64,000 bases of DNA from Deltaproteobacteria bacterium (GTDB lineage Bacteria; Myxococcota; Myxococcia; SLRQ01). The notes below the pieces were generated by a model. It had not been told where the DNA came from. It made no database searches and was given only the letters and a program-made list of their open reading frames with translations. The stretch covers positions 69,542 through 133,541 of the forward strand of contig SLRQ01000005.1 in NCBI GenBank assembly GCA_007130885.1. Reading direction: 5' to 3'. This document shows, one piece after another, positions 1 through 8,299 of this stretch (within the stretch, counting starts at the first letter, position 1; every line of letters begins with the position of its first letter). The position numbers were made by a program, and so were the translations under genes.

Positions 1-687
1 TACGCCTTGCTCCTTGGCGCGATCAGCTGCCTCGACGGCGTGAAGGACCGGAACGCCGCAGGCGATGACGGTTATGTCGGTTCCGTCTCTCATTCGAAGG
101 GCTTTACCTATCTGATAATCGAAGTCCAACGATTCGTGCAGAGGCGGCTCGAAACCGCGACCGATTCTGATATAGACGGGGCCGTCGTGCTCGATCCCCG
201 CTTTCACCGCGCGGGCGGTCTCGAAGGAATCGGCCGGTGCTATTACCGTTATCCCGGAGAGCGCCCGCATAACCGCTAGGTCCTCCGTGCAGTGGTGGGT
301 CGTCCCGGATTGACCGAAGGATGTGCCGGAGTGGGTGGCGATGATCTTCACGTTTCGCTTCTGGTAGCAGATGTCGGTTCGTACGAACTCAGCGGCTCGA
401 AGCGAAGCGAAAACCGCAAATGTGGAGACGACAGGGATGAGGCCGGTCGCCGCCATCCCCGAGGCGATGGCTATCATGTTTGCCTCGGCTATGCCGAGAT
501 TGAAGAACCTCTCCGGTATCTTTTTTTGAAACTTGCCAATCTTGGTCGAGCCGGCCAGGTCCGCCGTCAAGGCGACTATCCGCTCATCCTCCAGCCCTAG
601 GTTGGTCAGCACCTCGCCGTAGATCTCGGCCTGGGTCATGTGATCGGCGTCGTCGATGGTCCAGGTCAATCCTTGTGCTTTGGCCAT
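1..687 (-). CDS. Transketolase C-terminal subunit (partial, runs off left edge)
   Basis: This is the C-terminal half of a two-subunit transketolase, carrying the pyrimidine-binding and C-terminal domains. With the N-terminal subunit just upstream it would transfer C2 units between sugar phosphates in the pentose phosphate pathway. The reverse-strand reading begins MAKAQGLTWTIDD and continues with LTADLAGSTKIGKF, LGIAEANMIAIASGMA and FGQSGTTHHCTEDLAVMR, all typical of the Pyr domain of transketolase and DXS relatives. The first 229 residues are present; the 3' end lies outside the window. The start is set by AGGAG nine bases upstream of the ATG. A 51-base gap separates it from the N subunit, so the two are likely co-transcribed. 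Family assignment is firm; the exact sugar substrate is inferred. Confidence 0.93.
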   Translation of the reverse strand, partial: MAKAQGLTWTIDDADHMTQAEIYGEVLTNLGLEDERIVALTADLAGSTKIGKFQKKIPERFFNLGIAEANMIAIASGMAATGLIPVVSTFAVFASLRAAEFVRTDICYQKRNVKIIATHSGTSFGQSGTTHHCTEDLAVMRALSGITVIAPADSFETARAVKAGIEHDGPVYIRIGRGFEPPLHESLDFDYQIGKALRMRDGTDITVIACGVPVLHAVEAADRAKEQGV

Positions 688-738
688 TTCGGTAAACTCC
701 TAATTGAGGTGTTTCGTAAACCGGGTCCGAATTCGGTG

Positions 739-1569
739 CTAACCGGTTCTCCGTATGGAAGCCAAGGCCTTGTCTCTCATCTCGGCATCCAGGCCGCCGT
801 AATGCCATGCCGTCTGGCCTTCCATGAAATCAACGCCCCTGCCCTTTGTAGTGTTGGCGATGATGACCACCGGTCGTTCTTCTTCCGCGTGGGAGTCCTC
901 CACCGCCTTGCAGATTGAGTCGAAGTCATGACCGTCGATCGTGATGACCCGCCAGCCGAATGCTTCGAACTTGCCGTCCAGCGGATCGATGTTCATGACA
1001 TCCTTGGTAGGCCCATCCAAGGAGAGGCGATTCTTGTCGACGAACACGGTCAGGTTCGTGGCCTTGTAGTGCCCGGCCGCCATCGCTGCTTCCCAAATGG
1101 AGCCTTCATGGCACTCGCCGTCCCCGACGATACAGTAAGTGTGCCAGGATCGGCCTTGGAGCTTTGCTCCCATTGCCATTCCCAGCGCCAGGGGCAGCCC
1201 ATGGCCCAAAGATCCTGTCGACGCATCGACGCCCGGTACCTTCAGCCTATCGAGATGCATGCCGAAGGGTGAGCCCGTCTTGTTGAAGTCGTCCAGCAAG
1301 GCCGCATCGAAAAAGCCGAGGTCGCCAAGTACCACCGCGTGTCCAACACCTCCATGGCCCTTGGATAGGACGAATCGGTCGCGATCTTCCCAGTCAGGCT
1401 GTTTGGGATCGATTTTCATCAGCTTGTAATAGAGGGCTACGAGAATGTCGTGTTGACTTAGGGCTCCTCCAATGTGGGTGCCGCCGCAAGTGAACGTGAC
1501 CTCCACGATGTGCTCTCGGAGCTGCCGGGCCTTCTTTTCCAGTCTTTTCTTCTCCATTGCCGTGAGCAT
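739..1569 (-). CDS. Transketolase N-terminal subunit
   Basis: This is the thiamine-diphosphate-binding half of a split transketolase, 276 residues, matching the usual 270-290 of this subunit. The ThDP motif is visible as GDGE starting near residue 149 and closing with DKN near residue 180. SKGHGGVGHAVV (about 69-80) and GSLGHGLPLALGMAMGA (about 119-134) are the conserved substrate and cofactor loops. I start at the ATG at 1569 because GAGGAG lies about ten bases upstream, inside the 3' end of the regulator gene; an open frame continues further upstream but overlaps that gene. A second ATG at 1557 is possible. It sits 13 bases after the GntR-type regulator and 51 before the C subunit, forming a three-gene operon. 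Confidence 0.94.
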   Translation of the reverse strand: MLTAMEKKRLEKKARQLREHIVEVTFTCGGTHIGGALSQHDILVALYYKLMKIDPKQPDWEDRDRFVLSKGHGGVGHAVVLGDLGFFDAALLDDFNKTGSPFGMHLDRLKVPGVDASTGSLGHGLPLALGMAMGAKLQGRSWHTYCIVGDGECHEGSIWEAAMAAGHYKATNLTVFVDKNRLSLDGPTKDVMNIDPLDGKFEAFGWRVITIDGHDFDSICKAVEDSHAEEERPVVIIANTTKGRGVDFMEGQTAWHYGGLDAEMRDKALASIRRTG

Positions 1570-1582
1570 GATGCGTTTCTCC

Positions 1583-2422
1583 TCAGGAGCTTTGAATGTC
1601 GCCTTCAGCGACTCGTCCGTCTTGTGCCTTGTACGTGCTGTCCACGGGCGATGTTGAGTCTTGTCTTCGCGCGTAGCCGGATGGTTCGTGTTCAGGATCG
1701 AGCAGATCGAGTAGCCTGCGATCGCCGCGGTCCAGAAGCTCGGATAGCAAACGACGCGCTCGCCCGTCATCGCGATCGGTGAGAGCCGAGGCTATGTTTC
1801 GCCAGGTCTCCAGGTATCCTTCCGGTACTGTCCAAAGCTCCGGCGATGCTTCGAGCAGATCTCGAACCACGGGCTCCAGGCCGTTCAAAAGCCAGAGCGC
1901 CGCGATGCTTTGACTGGCGACGGCGAGCGCTCGGTACAGATCGAGCTCGAGCTTGCCAAGGGCTTTCATGTCGTTACGGCGAAGAGCGACTTCGAGCGCG
2001 TCCAATAGGTCATGGATCTTTTTGAAATCCTGGGACTCTCCTCGGCGCGCCGCCAGTCCGGCGACTTCTAATGACATGGTGGCACGGAAGCGAAGGAGGT
2101 CGGCAAGCATTCTGGTGCCTTCGTCGCTCGTCGCGACGCGCATGTAGTAGGGCAACAGCCCGAGCTGGCCGGACATCCGAAAGTCCAGGACTCGGACGCC
2201 GTCTCCATGTCGGGTCCGCGTAAGCCCCAATGCTTCCAAGGTCCGTAGCGCTTCACGAAGGGTGTTGCGGTTCGTCGAAAACTGGAGGGCGAGCGTCCGT
2301 TCGGGAGGGAGGCGCTCACCCGGTGATATCTCGCCGCGAAGAATGCTGTTCAGGAGCAGACCGGCAATCTCGACGGGTCGCTTCGTTCGGGCGGCGGCTG
2401 GGGCGTCTGGTTTGGAGGGCAT
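1583..2422 (-). CDS. GntR/FadR-family transcriptional regulator
   Basis: This is a DNA-binding repressor of about 279 residues that probably controls its own operon with the split transketolase. The N-terminal winged helix is clear: IAGLLLNSILRGEISPGERL, then LPPERTLALQFSTNRNTLREALRTLEALGL and the wing RTRHGDGVRV (about residues 20-80). The rest is helical and resembles the FCD effector domain of FadR-type members, although I cannot pick out the metal-ligand histidines with confidence. I use the ATG at 2422; an upstream TTG at 2440 would lie inside a perfect palindrome that looks like the operator. Effector unknown; a pyruvate-like or sugar-acid ligand would fit the operator type, but this is inference. 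Confidence 0.9.
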   Translation of the reverse strand: MPSKPDAPAAARTKRPVEIAGLLLNSILRGEISPGERLPPERTLALQFSTNRNTLREALRTLEALGLTRTRHGDGVRVLDFRMSGQLGLLPYYMRVATSDEGTRMLADLLRFRATMSLEVAGLAARRGESQDFKKIHDLLDALEVALRRNDMKALGKLELDLYRALAVASQSIAALWLLNGLEPVVRDLLEASPELWTVPEGYLETWRNIASALTDRDDGRARRLLSELLDRGDRRLLDLLDPEHEPSGYARRQDSTSPVDSTYKAQDGRVAEGDIQSS

Positions 2423-2426
2423 GAGA

Positions 2427-2441
2427 ATTGGTTGAACCAAT
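2427..2441. promoter_or_regulatory. Perfect 15-bp GntR/PdhR-type operator
   Basis: ATTGGTTGAACCAAT is a perfect inverted repeat of the form ATTGGT-N3-ACCAAT. This equals the core of the PdhR box described for E. coli, and TGGT-N3-ACCA is the general signature of FadR-subfamily GntR sites. It lies four bases upstream of the regulator ATG and overlaps the proposed -10 element, so it is ideally placed for autorepression. The sequence match is direct; the binding protein is inferred. Confidence 0.75.
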
Positions 2442-2465
2442 AGCGGGTATGAAATCTTTCGTCAA
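2437..2465 (-). promoter_or_regulatory. Candidate sigma-70 promoter of the regulator-transketolase operon
   Basis: On the minus strand TTGACG (2465-2460) and TATTGG (2442-2437) are separated by 17 bases. The -35 is one base from consensus; the -10 is weak. The -10 lies inside the perfect palindrome, consistent with repression by occlusion. Transcription would start close to the ATG at 2422, giving a very short or leaderless 5' end; no Shine-Dalgarno is visible. Confidence 0.45.
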
Positions 2466-2515
2466 CAGGGCCTTTTCGTAAGACAAGGATGTAGGGAGGA
2501 AGGGAATTCCCCAGC

Positions 2516-2544
2516 TTGACGGACTTGATAGACTCAAACATAGT
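2516..2544 (+). promoter_or_regulatory. Candidate promoter upstream of ribonucleotide reductase
   Basis: TTGACG (2516-2521), 17 bases, CATAGT (2539-2544) form a plausible vegetative promoter facing the reductase gene 390 bases downstream. A second possible pair is TTGACG (2742-2747), 17 bases, TACATG (2765-2770), closer to the gene but with a poorer -10. The two cannot be ranked from sequence alone. Confidence 0.3.
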
Positions 2545-2604
2545 GCAGTGCATTGCATTGTCAGAAGAATATATGGTAAGCTTTGAAAATGTGGCTTCGT
2601 GCTG

Positions 2605-2620
2605 ATCCACAGCTGTGGAT
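2605..2620. promoter_or_regulatory. 16-bp perfect palindrome upstream of nrdJ
   Basis: ATCCACAGCTGTGGAT is a perfect palindrome in the long gap before the reductase gene. Its halves resemble degenerate DnaA boxes (TTATCCACA with mismatches) placed head to head. It does not match the NrdR box I know. It is a good candidate operator for cell-cycle or dNTP control, but the binding factor is unknown. Confidence 0.4.
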
Positions 2621-2651
2621 GGGCAACGATTCGCCAAGAGATTCGGGCGTT

Positions 2652-2678
2652 TGTGCGCCATATCCCCAGAGGCGCACA
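2652..2678. repeat. Inverted repeat in the nrdJ leader
   Basis: TGTGCGCC (2652-2659) and GGCGCACA (2671-2678) form a perfect 8-bp stem with an 11-base loop, immediately downstream of the 16-bp palindrome. Further on, AAAACAA/TTGTTTT (2885-2900) and GTCTCG/CGAGAC (2901-2916) form two adjacent hairpins just before the ribosome binding site. The whole stretch 2423-2933 otherwise holds no gene. I looked for a cobalamin riboswitch core here and did not recognise one. Confidence 0.45.
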
Positions 2679-2933
2679 CAAGCAGCCCACAAGATGGAGT
2701 GTAGGGGGCTTCGCGGGGGCGCAGGATGTTGTGTTTTTTTCTTGACGGCTTGCTCGCTCAACGGTACATGGGAGGTGCTGCGGCGGTGATCTCTTGGGTT
2801 CGCTTCGTGCAGGCCGGGGGTCAAATAGTGCGGGTGGCTGTTTTTTGCCCGAGTTTGAAAGGTTCGAAGCTTTAGGGATCAGGGAAAACAACTTTGTTTT
2901 GTCTCGCGGTCGAGACGAGGGAGAGGGAACGAG

Positions 2934-5795
2934 ATGTCGGCGGATGCAACGATGGGGACGGAAACTCAGCTTCCGGCTGGAAGTGTTCGGGGACGAAAGA
3001 CCAAACGCGCACCTTTGAATTTCGAGCGATTCTTCACGACAGAAGGGGTCCATCCTTTCGATGCCGTGAAGTGGGAGCGGCGTGATGCTTTCATAAACGG
3101 AGAGGACGGCGAGGTCGTCTTCGAGCAACGGGACGTGGAGACCCCCGCCTCATGGTCGATGATGGCGACGACCGTGGTTGCTTCCAAGTACTTCAGGGGA
3201 ACCATTGGGGAGCCCGATCGGGAGACCAGCGTCAAGCAGCTTCTAGATAGGGTGGCCGGCACGATCTCGCGGTGGGGTCGGGAAGGAGGCTACTTCGCCT
3301 CGGGCGAGGATGCCGAGATCTTCGAGCATGAGTTGCTGCACATCCTTCTGCATCAGAAAATGGCGTTCAACTCACCGGTTTGGTTCAACGTTGGAGTGGA
3401 GGAGAAGCCGCAGTGCTCCGCCTGCTTCATCAACTCCGTCGACGACACCATGGGCAGCATCTTGGATCTGGCGAAGATCGAGGGGATGCTGTTCAAGTAT
3501 GGTTCCGGCACCGGGACCAATCTCTCGACGATACGTTCCTCCAAGGAAGGGCTGAACGGTGGCGGGGAGGCTTCCGGACCGGTCTCTTTCATGAAGGGCT
3601 TCGATGCTTTCGCGGGAGTAATCAGATCCGGAGGAAAGACCCGCCGGGCCGCCAAGATGGTCATTCTCGACGCGGAGCATCCTGACATAATCGATTTTAT
3701 TGGGTGCAAGGCGAATGAAGAAAGAAAGGCGTGGGCGCTCATCGAAGCCGGTTATGACGGCTCGTTCAATGGAGAGGCTTACGGCTCGGTTTTCTTCCAA
3801 AACGCCAACCACACGGTTCGCGTGACCGACGATTTCATGCAAGCGGTGGTTACCGACGGTGAGTGGAGCACTCGCTCTGTCCGTGATGGCCGGGTCATGG
3901 GAACATACCCCGCTCGTGACCTCATGGGTAAGCTGGCCGAGGCGGCGCACGTTTGCGGCGATCCCGGCATGCAGTTTCACACGACGATCAACCGCTGGCA
4001 CACCTGCAAGGCCTCCGCGCCAATCAATGCATCGAATCCTTGTTCCGAGTACATGTTTCTAGACGACTCGGCATGCAATCTGGCTTCCCTCAACCTCATG
4101 AAGCTTCGGCGAGAGGATGGTGAGCTGGACGTCGATGCCTTCAAGAAAGCGGTGGACGTGACCATCACCGCTCAAGAGATACTCGTATCCAACGCTTCCT
4201 ATCCCACTCCAAAGATTGAACGAAATAGCATCGACTACCGGCCGCTCGGTCTTGGCTACGCCAACCTGGGGGCGCTTCTCATGGCCCGCGGGCTTCCATA
4301 TGACTCAACCGAGGGCCGTGCTTACGCGGCGGCGGTGACCGCTTTCATGACCGGGCAGGCGTACGCTCAGAGCGTGAACCTTGCAAGAGCGAAGGGACCG
4401 TTCGCCGGCTTCGACAAGAACCGGGAGTCGATGATGGGGGTCATGGGCCTTCACCGGGGCCACATTGAGATGATCGAGGGCAAGGAGACCGTGAGCAGCG
4501 AACTCCTGGAGGCCGCAAGAGCGGCTTGGAACTTCGTGGTCGAAGAGGGAGCTCGAGTAGGCATTCGCAACGCCCAAGCCACTGTTCTCGCACCGACCGG
4601 CACTATCGGTTTCATGATGGACTGCGATACCACCGGCATCGAACCGGATATCTCTTTGGTCAAGTACAAGAGACTGGTCGGTGGCGGAGTGCACGAGTAT
4701 GTCAACGGGACCGTTCCCGAGGCCCTCACCCGCTTGGGCTACTCCGGCGAGAAGGTGGCGGAGATTTGCGAGTGGTTGGAGAGCGAAGGTACTATCGAAG
4801 GGGCACCTGGTATTCTGCCGGAGCATCTTCCCGTTTTCGATTGTGCGTTCCAGGCCGTGGGTGGAACCCGCAGCATACACTGCAAGGGCCACATCAGAAT
4901 GATGGGCGCCACTCAGCCTTTCTTGTCTGGCGCTATAAGCAAGACCGTCAATATGCCGGCTGACTCGACCGTGGCGGATATCGAAAACGTTTATCTCGAG
5001 GCGTGGCGTCAGGGCCTGAAGGCTGTAGCCGTATATCGAGACGGCTGCAAGAGGACGCAGCCGCTTAGCGCCGGCAAGCTCCATGAAAAGCGGGGCGGTG
5101 AAGTTGAAAAGAAGGGCGAGCAACGATCGACGACTCCGCGGCGGCGGCTACCCGATGAAAGACAGGCTTTGACACACAAGTTTTCCATTGCGGGACATGA
5201 AGGTTACATCACCGTTGGTCTCTACGATGACGGGAGCCCTGGAGAGATCTTCATTACGATGTCCAAGGAGGGCTCCACAATCAGCGGGCTCATGGACGCT
5301 TTTGCGACCTCCATCAGCATGGCGTTGCAGTACGGGGTGCCGCTAAATGTGCTTGTTGAAAAGTTCAGTCATACCCGCTTCGAGCCCGCCGGAGTCACTC
5401 ATCACCCCGATATTCGTTTCGCCAAATCAGTCACTGATTACATATTCAGATGGTTGAAACTTCGCTTCGAGCAGCGAAACAACGTGATGACGCCGGGTAG
5501 CTCAACTGATTCCGATGGAAACGCCGATTCGGAGCCGAAGGGGAACCCCGTCTCCGGTTCCCAGTCCAATCTCGATAACGGCCAAACGGATGGTCGCCGA
5601 GCTGCAAATGGGTTGCCCGTCAATGGGGAGCGGTCTGGGGATAAGCAATCACACGACTTCTCGGAAGAGCCGACTGTCAGCCAAATCCTAAATCAGGCCG
5701 ATGCTCCACCTTGTCACACCTGCGGAGACATCATGGTGCGCAACGGAGCCTGCTACAAATGTAGGAACTGCGGGTGCACTTCGGGCTGCAGTTAG
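2934..5795 (+). CDS. nrdJ: Adenosylcobalamin-dependent (class II) ribonucleoside-diphosphate reductase
   Basis: This enzyme makes deoxyribonucleotides using a cobalamin-generated thiyl radical, so it works with or without oxygen. The 953-residue length is normal for the large class II family. Visible landmarks are the substrate loop NPCSE (368-372, with Cys370 and Glu372 as the expected catalytic pair), PQCSACF near 160-165, NGGGEASGPVSFMKGFDAF, TGTIGFMMDCDTTGIEPD, and GATQPFLSGAISKTVNMP. The C-terminal tail ends in CHTC...CYKCRNCGCTSGC, the redox/zinc-type cysteine tail that re-reduces the active site. The linker near residues 840-900 is low-complexity and hydrophilic. The ATG at 2934 has GGAGAGGG nearby. 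It stands alone behind a 0.5 kb leader with several palindromes; no nrdA or nrdB is seen in the window. Confidence 0.97.
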   Translation: MSADATMGTETQLPAGSVRGRKTKRAPLNFERFFTTEGVHPFDAVKWERRDAFINGEDGEVVFEQRDVETPASWSMMATTVVASKYFRGTIGEPDRETSVKQLLDRVAGTISRWGREGGYFASGEDAEIFEHELLHILLHQKMAFNSPVWFNVGVEEKPQCSACFINSVDDTMGSILDLAKIEGMLFKYGSGTGTNLSTIRSSKEGLNGGGEASGPVSFMKGFDAFAGVIRSGGKTRRAAKMVILDAEHPDIIDFIGCKANEERKAWALIEAGYDGSFNGEAYGSVFFQNANHTVRVTDDFMQAVVTDGEWSTRSVRDGRVMGTYPARDLMGKLAEAAHVCGDPGMQFHTTINRWHTCKASAPINASNPCSEYMFLDDSACNLASLNLMKLRREDGELDVDAFKKAVDVTITAQEILVSNASYPTPKIERNSIDYRPLGLGYANLGALLMARGLPYDSTEGRAYAAAVTAFMTGQAYAQSVNLARAKGPFAGFDKNRESMMGVMGLHRGHIEMIEGKETVSSELLEAARAAWNFVVEEGARVGIRNAQATVLAPTGTIGFMMDCDTTGIEPDISLVKYKRLVGGGVHEYVNGTVPEALTRLGYSGEKVAEICEWLESEGTIEGAPGILPEHLPVFDCAFQAVGGTRSIHCKGHIRMMGATQPFLSGAISKTVNMPADSTVADIENVYLEAWRQGLKAVAVYRDGCKRTQPLSAGKLHEKRGGEVEKKGEQRSTTPRRRLPDERQALTHKFSIAGHEGYITVGLYDDGSPGEIFITMSKEGSTISGLMDAFATSISMALQYGVPLNVLVEKFSHTRFEPAGVTHHPDIRFAKSVTDYIFRWLKLRFEQRNNVMTPGSSTDSDGNADSEPKGNPVSGSQSNLDNGQTDGRRAANGLPVNGERSGDKQSHDFSEEPTVSQILNQADAPPCHTCGDIMVRNGACYKCRNCGCTSGCS

Positions 5796-5836
5796 GTTGG
5801 TCCTGCCCGAGTAGGGTTCCATGGAGAGGGTAAGAG

Positions 5837-6424
5837 ATGCGGCGAGAGGCACGAGTGATTTGTATTGAGAGCAAGTCCGCCGAGATACACGATCTAAACT
5901 CTGTACGAAGCGGCAGGCATCATGAGCTAGTCTCCTTGGCTCGTGAGGAGCTGGTTTGCGGTGACGAGGAAGCCGCCCTCGAGAAGTGCATGGCCGCGCT
6001 GCGGTATGGGCGCTCCTACGAGTCGCTTGCCCTGGCGGGCACTCTTTTGGCTATCCTGGGAAGACAGGAGGATAGCGTCAACTTCACTCGAGAGGCCGTT
6101 GAGTCTGCTCCCCATCGCGCGGACTGCTATTATGATCTGGCCGCCACTTTACTGGAAATGGGCAAGCCGAAAGAGGCGCTCCATTGGGCCGAGCAGGGCG
6201 TACGGCTGGTATCGCGCAGGCACGATGATGTCGTCGACTTCATGTTCGCGGTGCTGGTGGAAACTCTTGTGGAGTTGAGGCGATTCGACGAAGCCGAGGC
6301 GGCGCTGAAGCAAGGAAGACGACAAACGGACGATCCCCTGGAGCTGCTGGACTCGGCGGAGGCTTTGCTGGAGAGCAGGCGCCGGAGGCCGTCGCTACGG
6401 CTTGTCGTGACAGACACAGGCTAG
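5837..6424 (+). CDS. Tetratricopeptide-repeat protein
   Basis: A 195-residue cytoplasmic protein with no signal peptide. TPR-like helical pairs are visible: EELVCGDEEAALEKCMAALR, LLAILGRQEDSVNFTREAVE, ADCYYDLAATLLEMGKPKEA and LVELRRFDEAEAALKQGRRQ, so three to four repeats fill residues 30-170. Such proteins are scaffolds for protein-protein contacts; no specific partner can be named. It begins 41 bases after nrdJ with GGAGAGGG as ribosome binding site and is probably co-transcribed. Its last 30 bases overlap the 3' end of the convergent aldehyde dehydrogenase gene. Confidence 0.8.
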   Translation: MRREARVICIESKSAEIHDLNSVRSGRHHELVSLAREELVCGDEEAALEKCMAALRYGRSYESLALAGTLLAILGRQEDSVNFTREAVESAPHRADCYYDLAATLLEMGKPKEALHWAEQGVRLVSRRHDDVVDFMFAVLVETLVELRRFDEAEAALKQGRRQTDDPLELLDSAEALLESRRRRPSLRLVVTDTG

Positions 6425-7837
6425 CAGCCGGGGTTCGGTAAACTCCTCGATGGCATAGCGAACCCCTTCGCGGCCGATCCCCGAGGCTTTCACTCCTCCA
6501 TAAGGCATATGATCCGTGCGGAAGGTGGGCGCATCGTCGTGAATTACTGCTCCCACATCGAGGCAATGGAATGCCTGCATCAGTACGCTCATGTCGTTTG
6601 TGAAGATGCCTGCCTGGAGTCCGTAACTGGAACTGTTCGTTCGCTGGAACGCCTCTTCGGCATCTCTATACGTAGCGACTATCGCCACTGGGCCGAATGC
6701 TTCCTCACGCCATATGGGCAGGTCGCTGTCGACGTCACCAAGTATCGTGGGAGCTACCATGCGTCCTTCGCGTGTGCCTCCGCATAAGACGTTCGCTCCG
6801 TTTGTCCTGGCTTCTTCAATCCAAGACATCACTCTGTCGGCATCGGCGTCGGCTCGCATGGGTCCTACGACCACGTTAGGATCCGACGGGTTGCCGCAAG
6901 CTAAATCACGAGTCTTGGAAAGGAGAAGATCAATAAACCGTTCAGCTATTTTTTCGTGAACCAGTATGCGCTGCACGGAGATGCATACCTGCCCGGCGTG
7001 GGAGAATGCTCCAAGCGAGCATTTTTCAGCGGCATGAGCTAGATCGGCATCCTCATGAATGATGGCGGCCGCGTTGCCGCCAAGCTCGAGCAGGACACGT
7101 TTTTTGCCGGCTCTGGCTCGAAGCGCCCAGCCGACTTCGGCGCTGCCTGTGAACGAGAGTACTCTTAGCCGGTCGTCTTCTATCAACGGTCCAGCGTGCG
7201 CGATGTCACAAGGAACCACGTCCAGCGTACCGGCGGGAGCTCCCGAGTCGGAGACGATCCTTGCGAGAAGCAAAGCGGTGAGAGGGGTTTGGTCCGCGGG
7301 CTTCAGGACGGTGGGACATCCGGCGGCGATCGCGGGTGCTACCTTGTGCGCAACCAGGTTCAACGGAAAGTTAAAAGGTGTTATTGCTGCGACCGCACCG
7401 GCGGGAAAACGTCGGGTGATGCCAATGCGTCCCTCACCGGCCGGCACGGCGTCGAGAGCGATCACCTCGCCACCGATACGCCGGGCTTCCTCGGCAGCGA
7501 ATGAGAACGTGTCTATTGCTCGCCGCACCTCGAGGCTGGCCAGCTTGATCGGTTTACCCCCCTCGGCAACGATTGTCCGTACAAGCGCGTCTTCGTGACG
7601 CCTAATCCCAGCAAGAATTTCTTCGAGCCACTGTGCGCGCCGCCAAGCGGGTGCCCGCGCCAACGGGCCCTTCGCCGCTGCTGACGAAGCGATGGCGGCT
7701 TCAATATCTTCGGGGCTCGCAAGCTCCACGATACCGGTGACGTGAAGATCCCATGGAGACCTGATCTTCCGCGTGCCGCCGGTCCCATCAATGAATTTGC
7801 CACCGATGAAAGGTTTAAATCGATCCTCGTTTGTCAT
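6395..7837 (-). CDS. NAD(P)-dependent aldehyde dehydrogenase
   Basis: A 480-residue ALDH-superfamily enzyme that oxidises an aldehyde to an acid. Catalytic residues are visible: Asn156 in PFNFPLN, Glu251 in LELGGN, and the nucleophile Cys285 in GQVC. SFTGSAEVG (about 228-236) is the cofactor loop, and EEAFGPV is conserved. The sequence style (KPIKLA, FNFPLNLVAHKVAPA, HMPYGGVKASGIGREG) resembles the group holding lactaldehyde, succinate-semialdehyde and non-phosphorylating glyceraldehyde-3-phosphate dehydrogenases. I cannot choose a substrate. The gene is monocistronic and convergent with the TPR gene, with a 30-base overlap of the coding ends. Confidence 0.93.
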   Translation of the reverse strand: MTNEDRFKPFIGGKFIDGTGGTRKIRSPWDLHVTGIVELASPEDIEAAIASSAAAKGPLARAPAWRRAQWLEEILAGIRRHEDALVRTIVAEGGKPIKLASLEVRRAIDTFSFAAEEARRIGGEVIALDAVPAGEGRIGITRRFPAGAVAAITPFNFPLNLVAHKVAPAIAAGCPTVLKPADQTPLTALLLARIVSDSGAPAGTLDVVPCDIAHAGPLIEDDRLRVLSFTGSAEVGWALRARAGKKRVLLELGGNAAAIIHEDADLAHAAEKCSLGAFSHAGQVCISVQRILVHEKIAERFIDLLLSKTRDLACGNPSDPNVVVGPMRADADADRVMSWIEEARTNGANVLCGGTREGRMVAPTILGDVDSDLPIWREEAFGPVAIVATYRDAEEAFQRTNSSSYGLQAGIFTNDMSVLMQAFHCLDVGAVIHDDAPTFRTDHMPYGGVKASGIGREGVRYAIEEFTEPRLLACVCHDKP

Positions 7838-7890
7838 GGCAGTTTCAATAAGCGGCCTTCACCTCGCCCACAAGGCGTGTAAACCATAAG

Positions 7891-7925
7891 CGAAAGGCCC
7901 GAGCACCAAGCGCCCGGGCCCTTCG
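7891..7925 (-). terminator. GC-rich hairpin downstream of the HU gene
   Basis: CGAAAGGCCCGAGC and GCGCCCGGGCCCTTCG pair around a short loop in the 110-base space between the HU gene and the aldehyde dehydrogenase start. Reading on the minus strand it follows the HU stop codon by about 22 bases. The following bases (CGCTTATGG) are only weakly U-rich, so it may act as a transcript stabiliser as much as a terminator. Confidence 0.6.
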
Positions 7926-7947
7926 AATTACTGACAGCAGGTGCAGA

Positions 7948-8247
7948 CTACTTCTTCGGAGCTGTGCCGGCGGCCTCCTTGAAGGCTTTCGAGGCCCGGA
8001 AGTTCACCTTCTTGCTCGCCTTGATCTTGATCTTGTCGCCGGTCTGCGGGTTACGGCCCCATCGAGCCGGCCGCTTCTTGACCGTGAAGATTCCAAGACC
8101 AGGGATATTCACCTTGTCCTTCTTGGCTTTCTTGGCAATGTAGGCGACCAGGTCCTCGAGCAGAGCTGCCGATTCCTTCTTGGTAGCAGCATCAAAACGC
8201 TTTTGAACCAAATCCGCGAAATCTTTCTTGAACTGACCCTGGGTCAT
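7948..8247 (-). CDS. HU-family DNA-binding protein
   Basis: A 99-residue nucleoid protein of the HU/IHF fold. The N-terminal half is helical (FKKDFADLVQKRFDAATKKESAALLEDLVAYIAKKAK). The middle carries the family signature IPGLGIFTVKKRPARWGRNPQTGDKIKI, with the Asn-Pro of the DNA-intercalating arm tip, and SKKVNFRASKAFKEA closes the fold. It is lysine-rich throughout with a short AGTAPKK tail. GGGGAG precedes the ATG by nine bases. It stands alone, with a near-perfect 19-bp palindrome about 53 bases upstream and a hairpin downstream. Choice between HU and IHF subunit cannot be made from the sequence. Confidence 0.95.
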   Translation of the reverse strand: MTQGQFKKDFADLVQKRFDAATKKESAALLEDLVAYIAKKAKKDKVNIPGLGIFTVKKRPARWGRNPQTGDKIKIKASKKVNFRASKAFKEAAGTAPKK

Positions 8248-8299
8248 GTTTTTGCTCCCCGAAAGGAAAGTGTGTGCTTGGGAGAATAGCCTCGAAAAC

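Noticed and set aside
2700..2933. Cobalamin riboswitch before nrdJ
   Set aside because: I could not find a GCCACTG-like B12 box or the expected long-range helices; only simple hairpins are visible.
2316..3128. 270-codon minus-strand frame across the nrdJ leader
   Set aside because: It overlaps the GntR gene and the nrdJ start, and has Pro/Ser/Arg-rich low-quality composition.
4305..5123. 272-codon minus-strand frame inside nrdJ
   Set aside because: Antisense shadow; no conserved motifs and no ribosome site.
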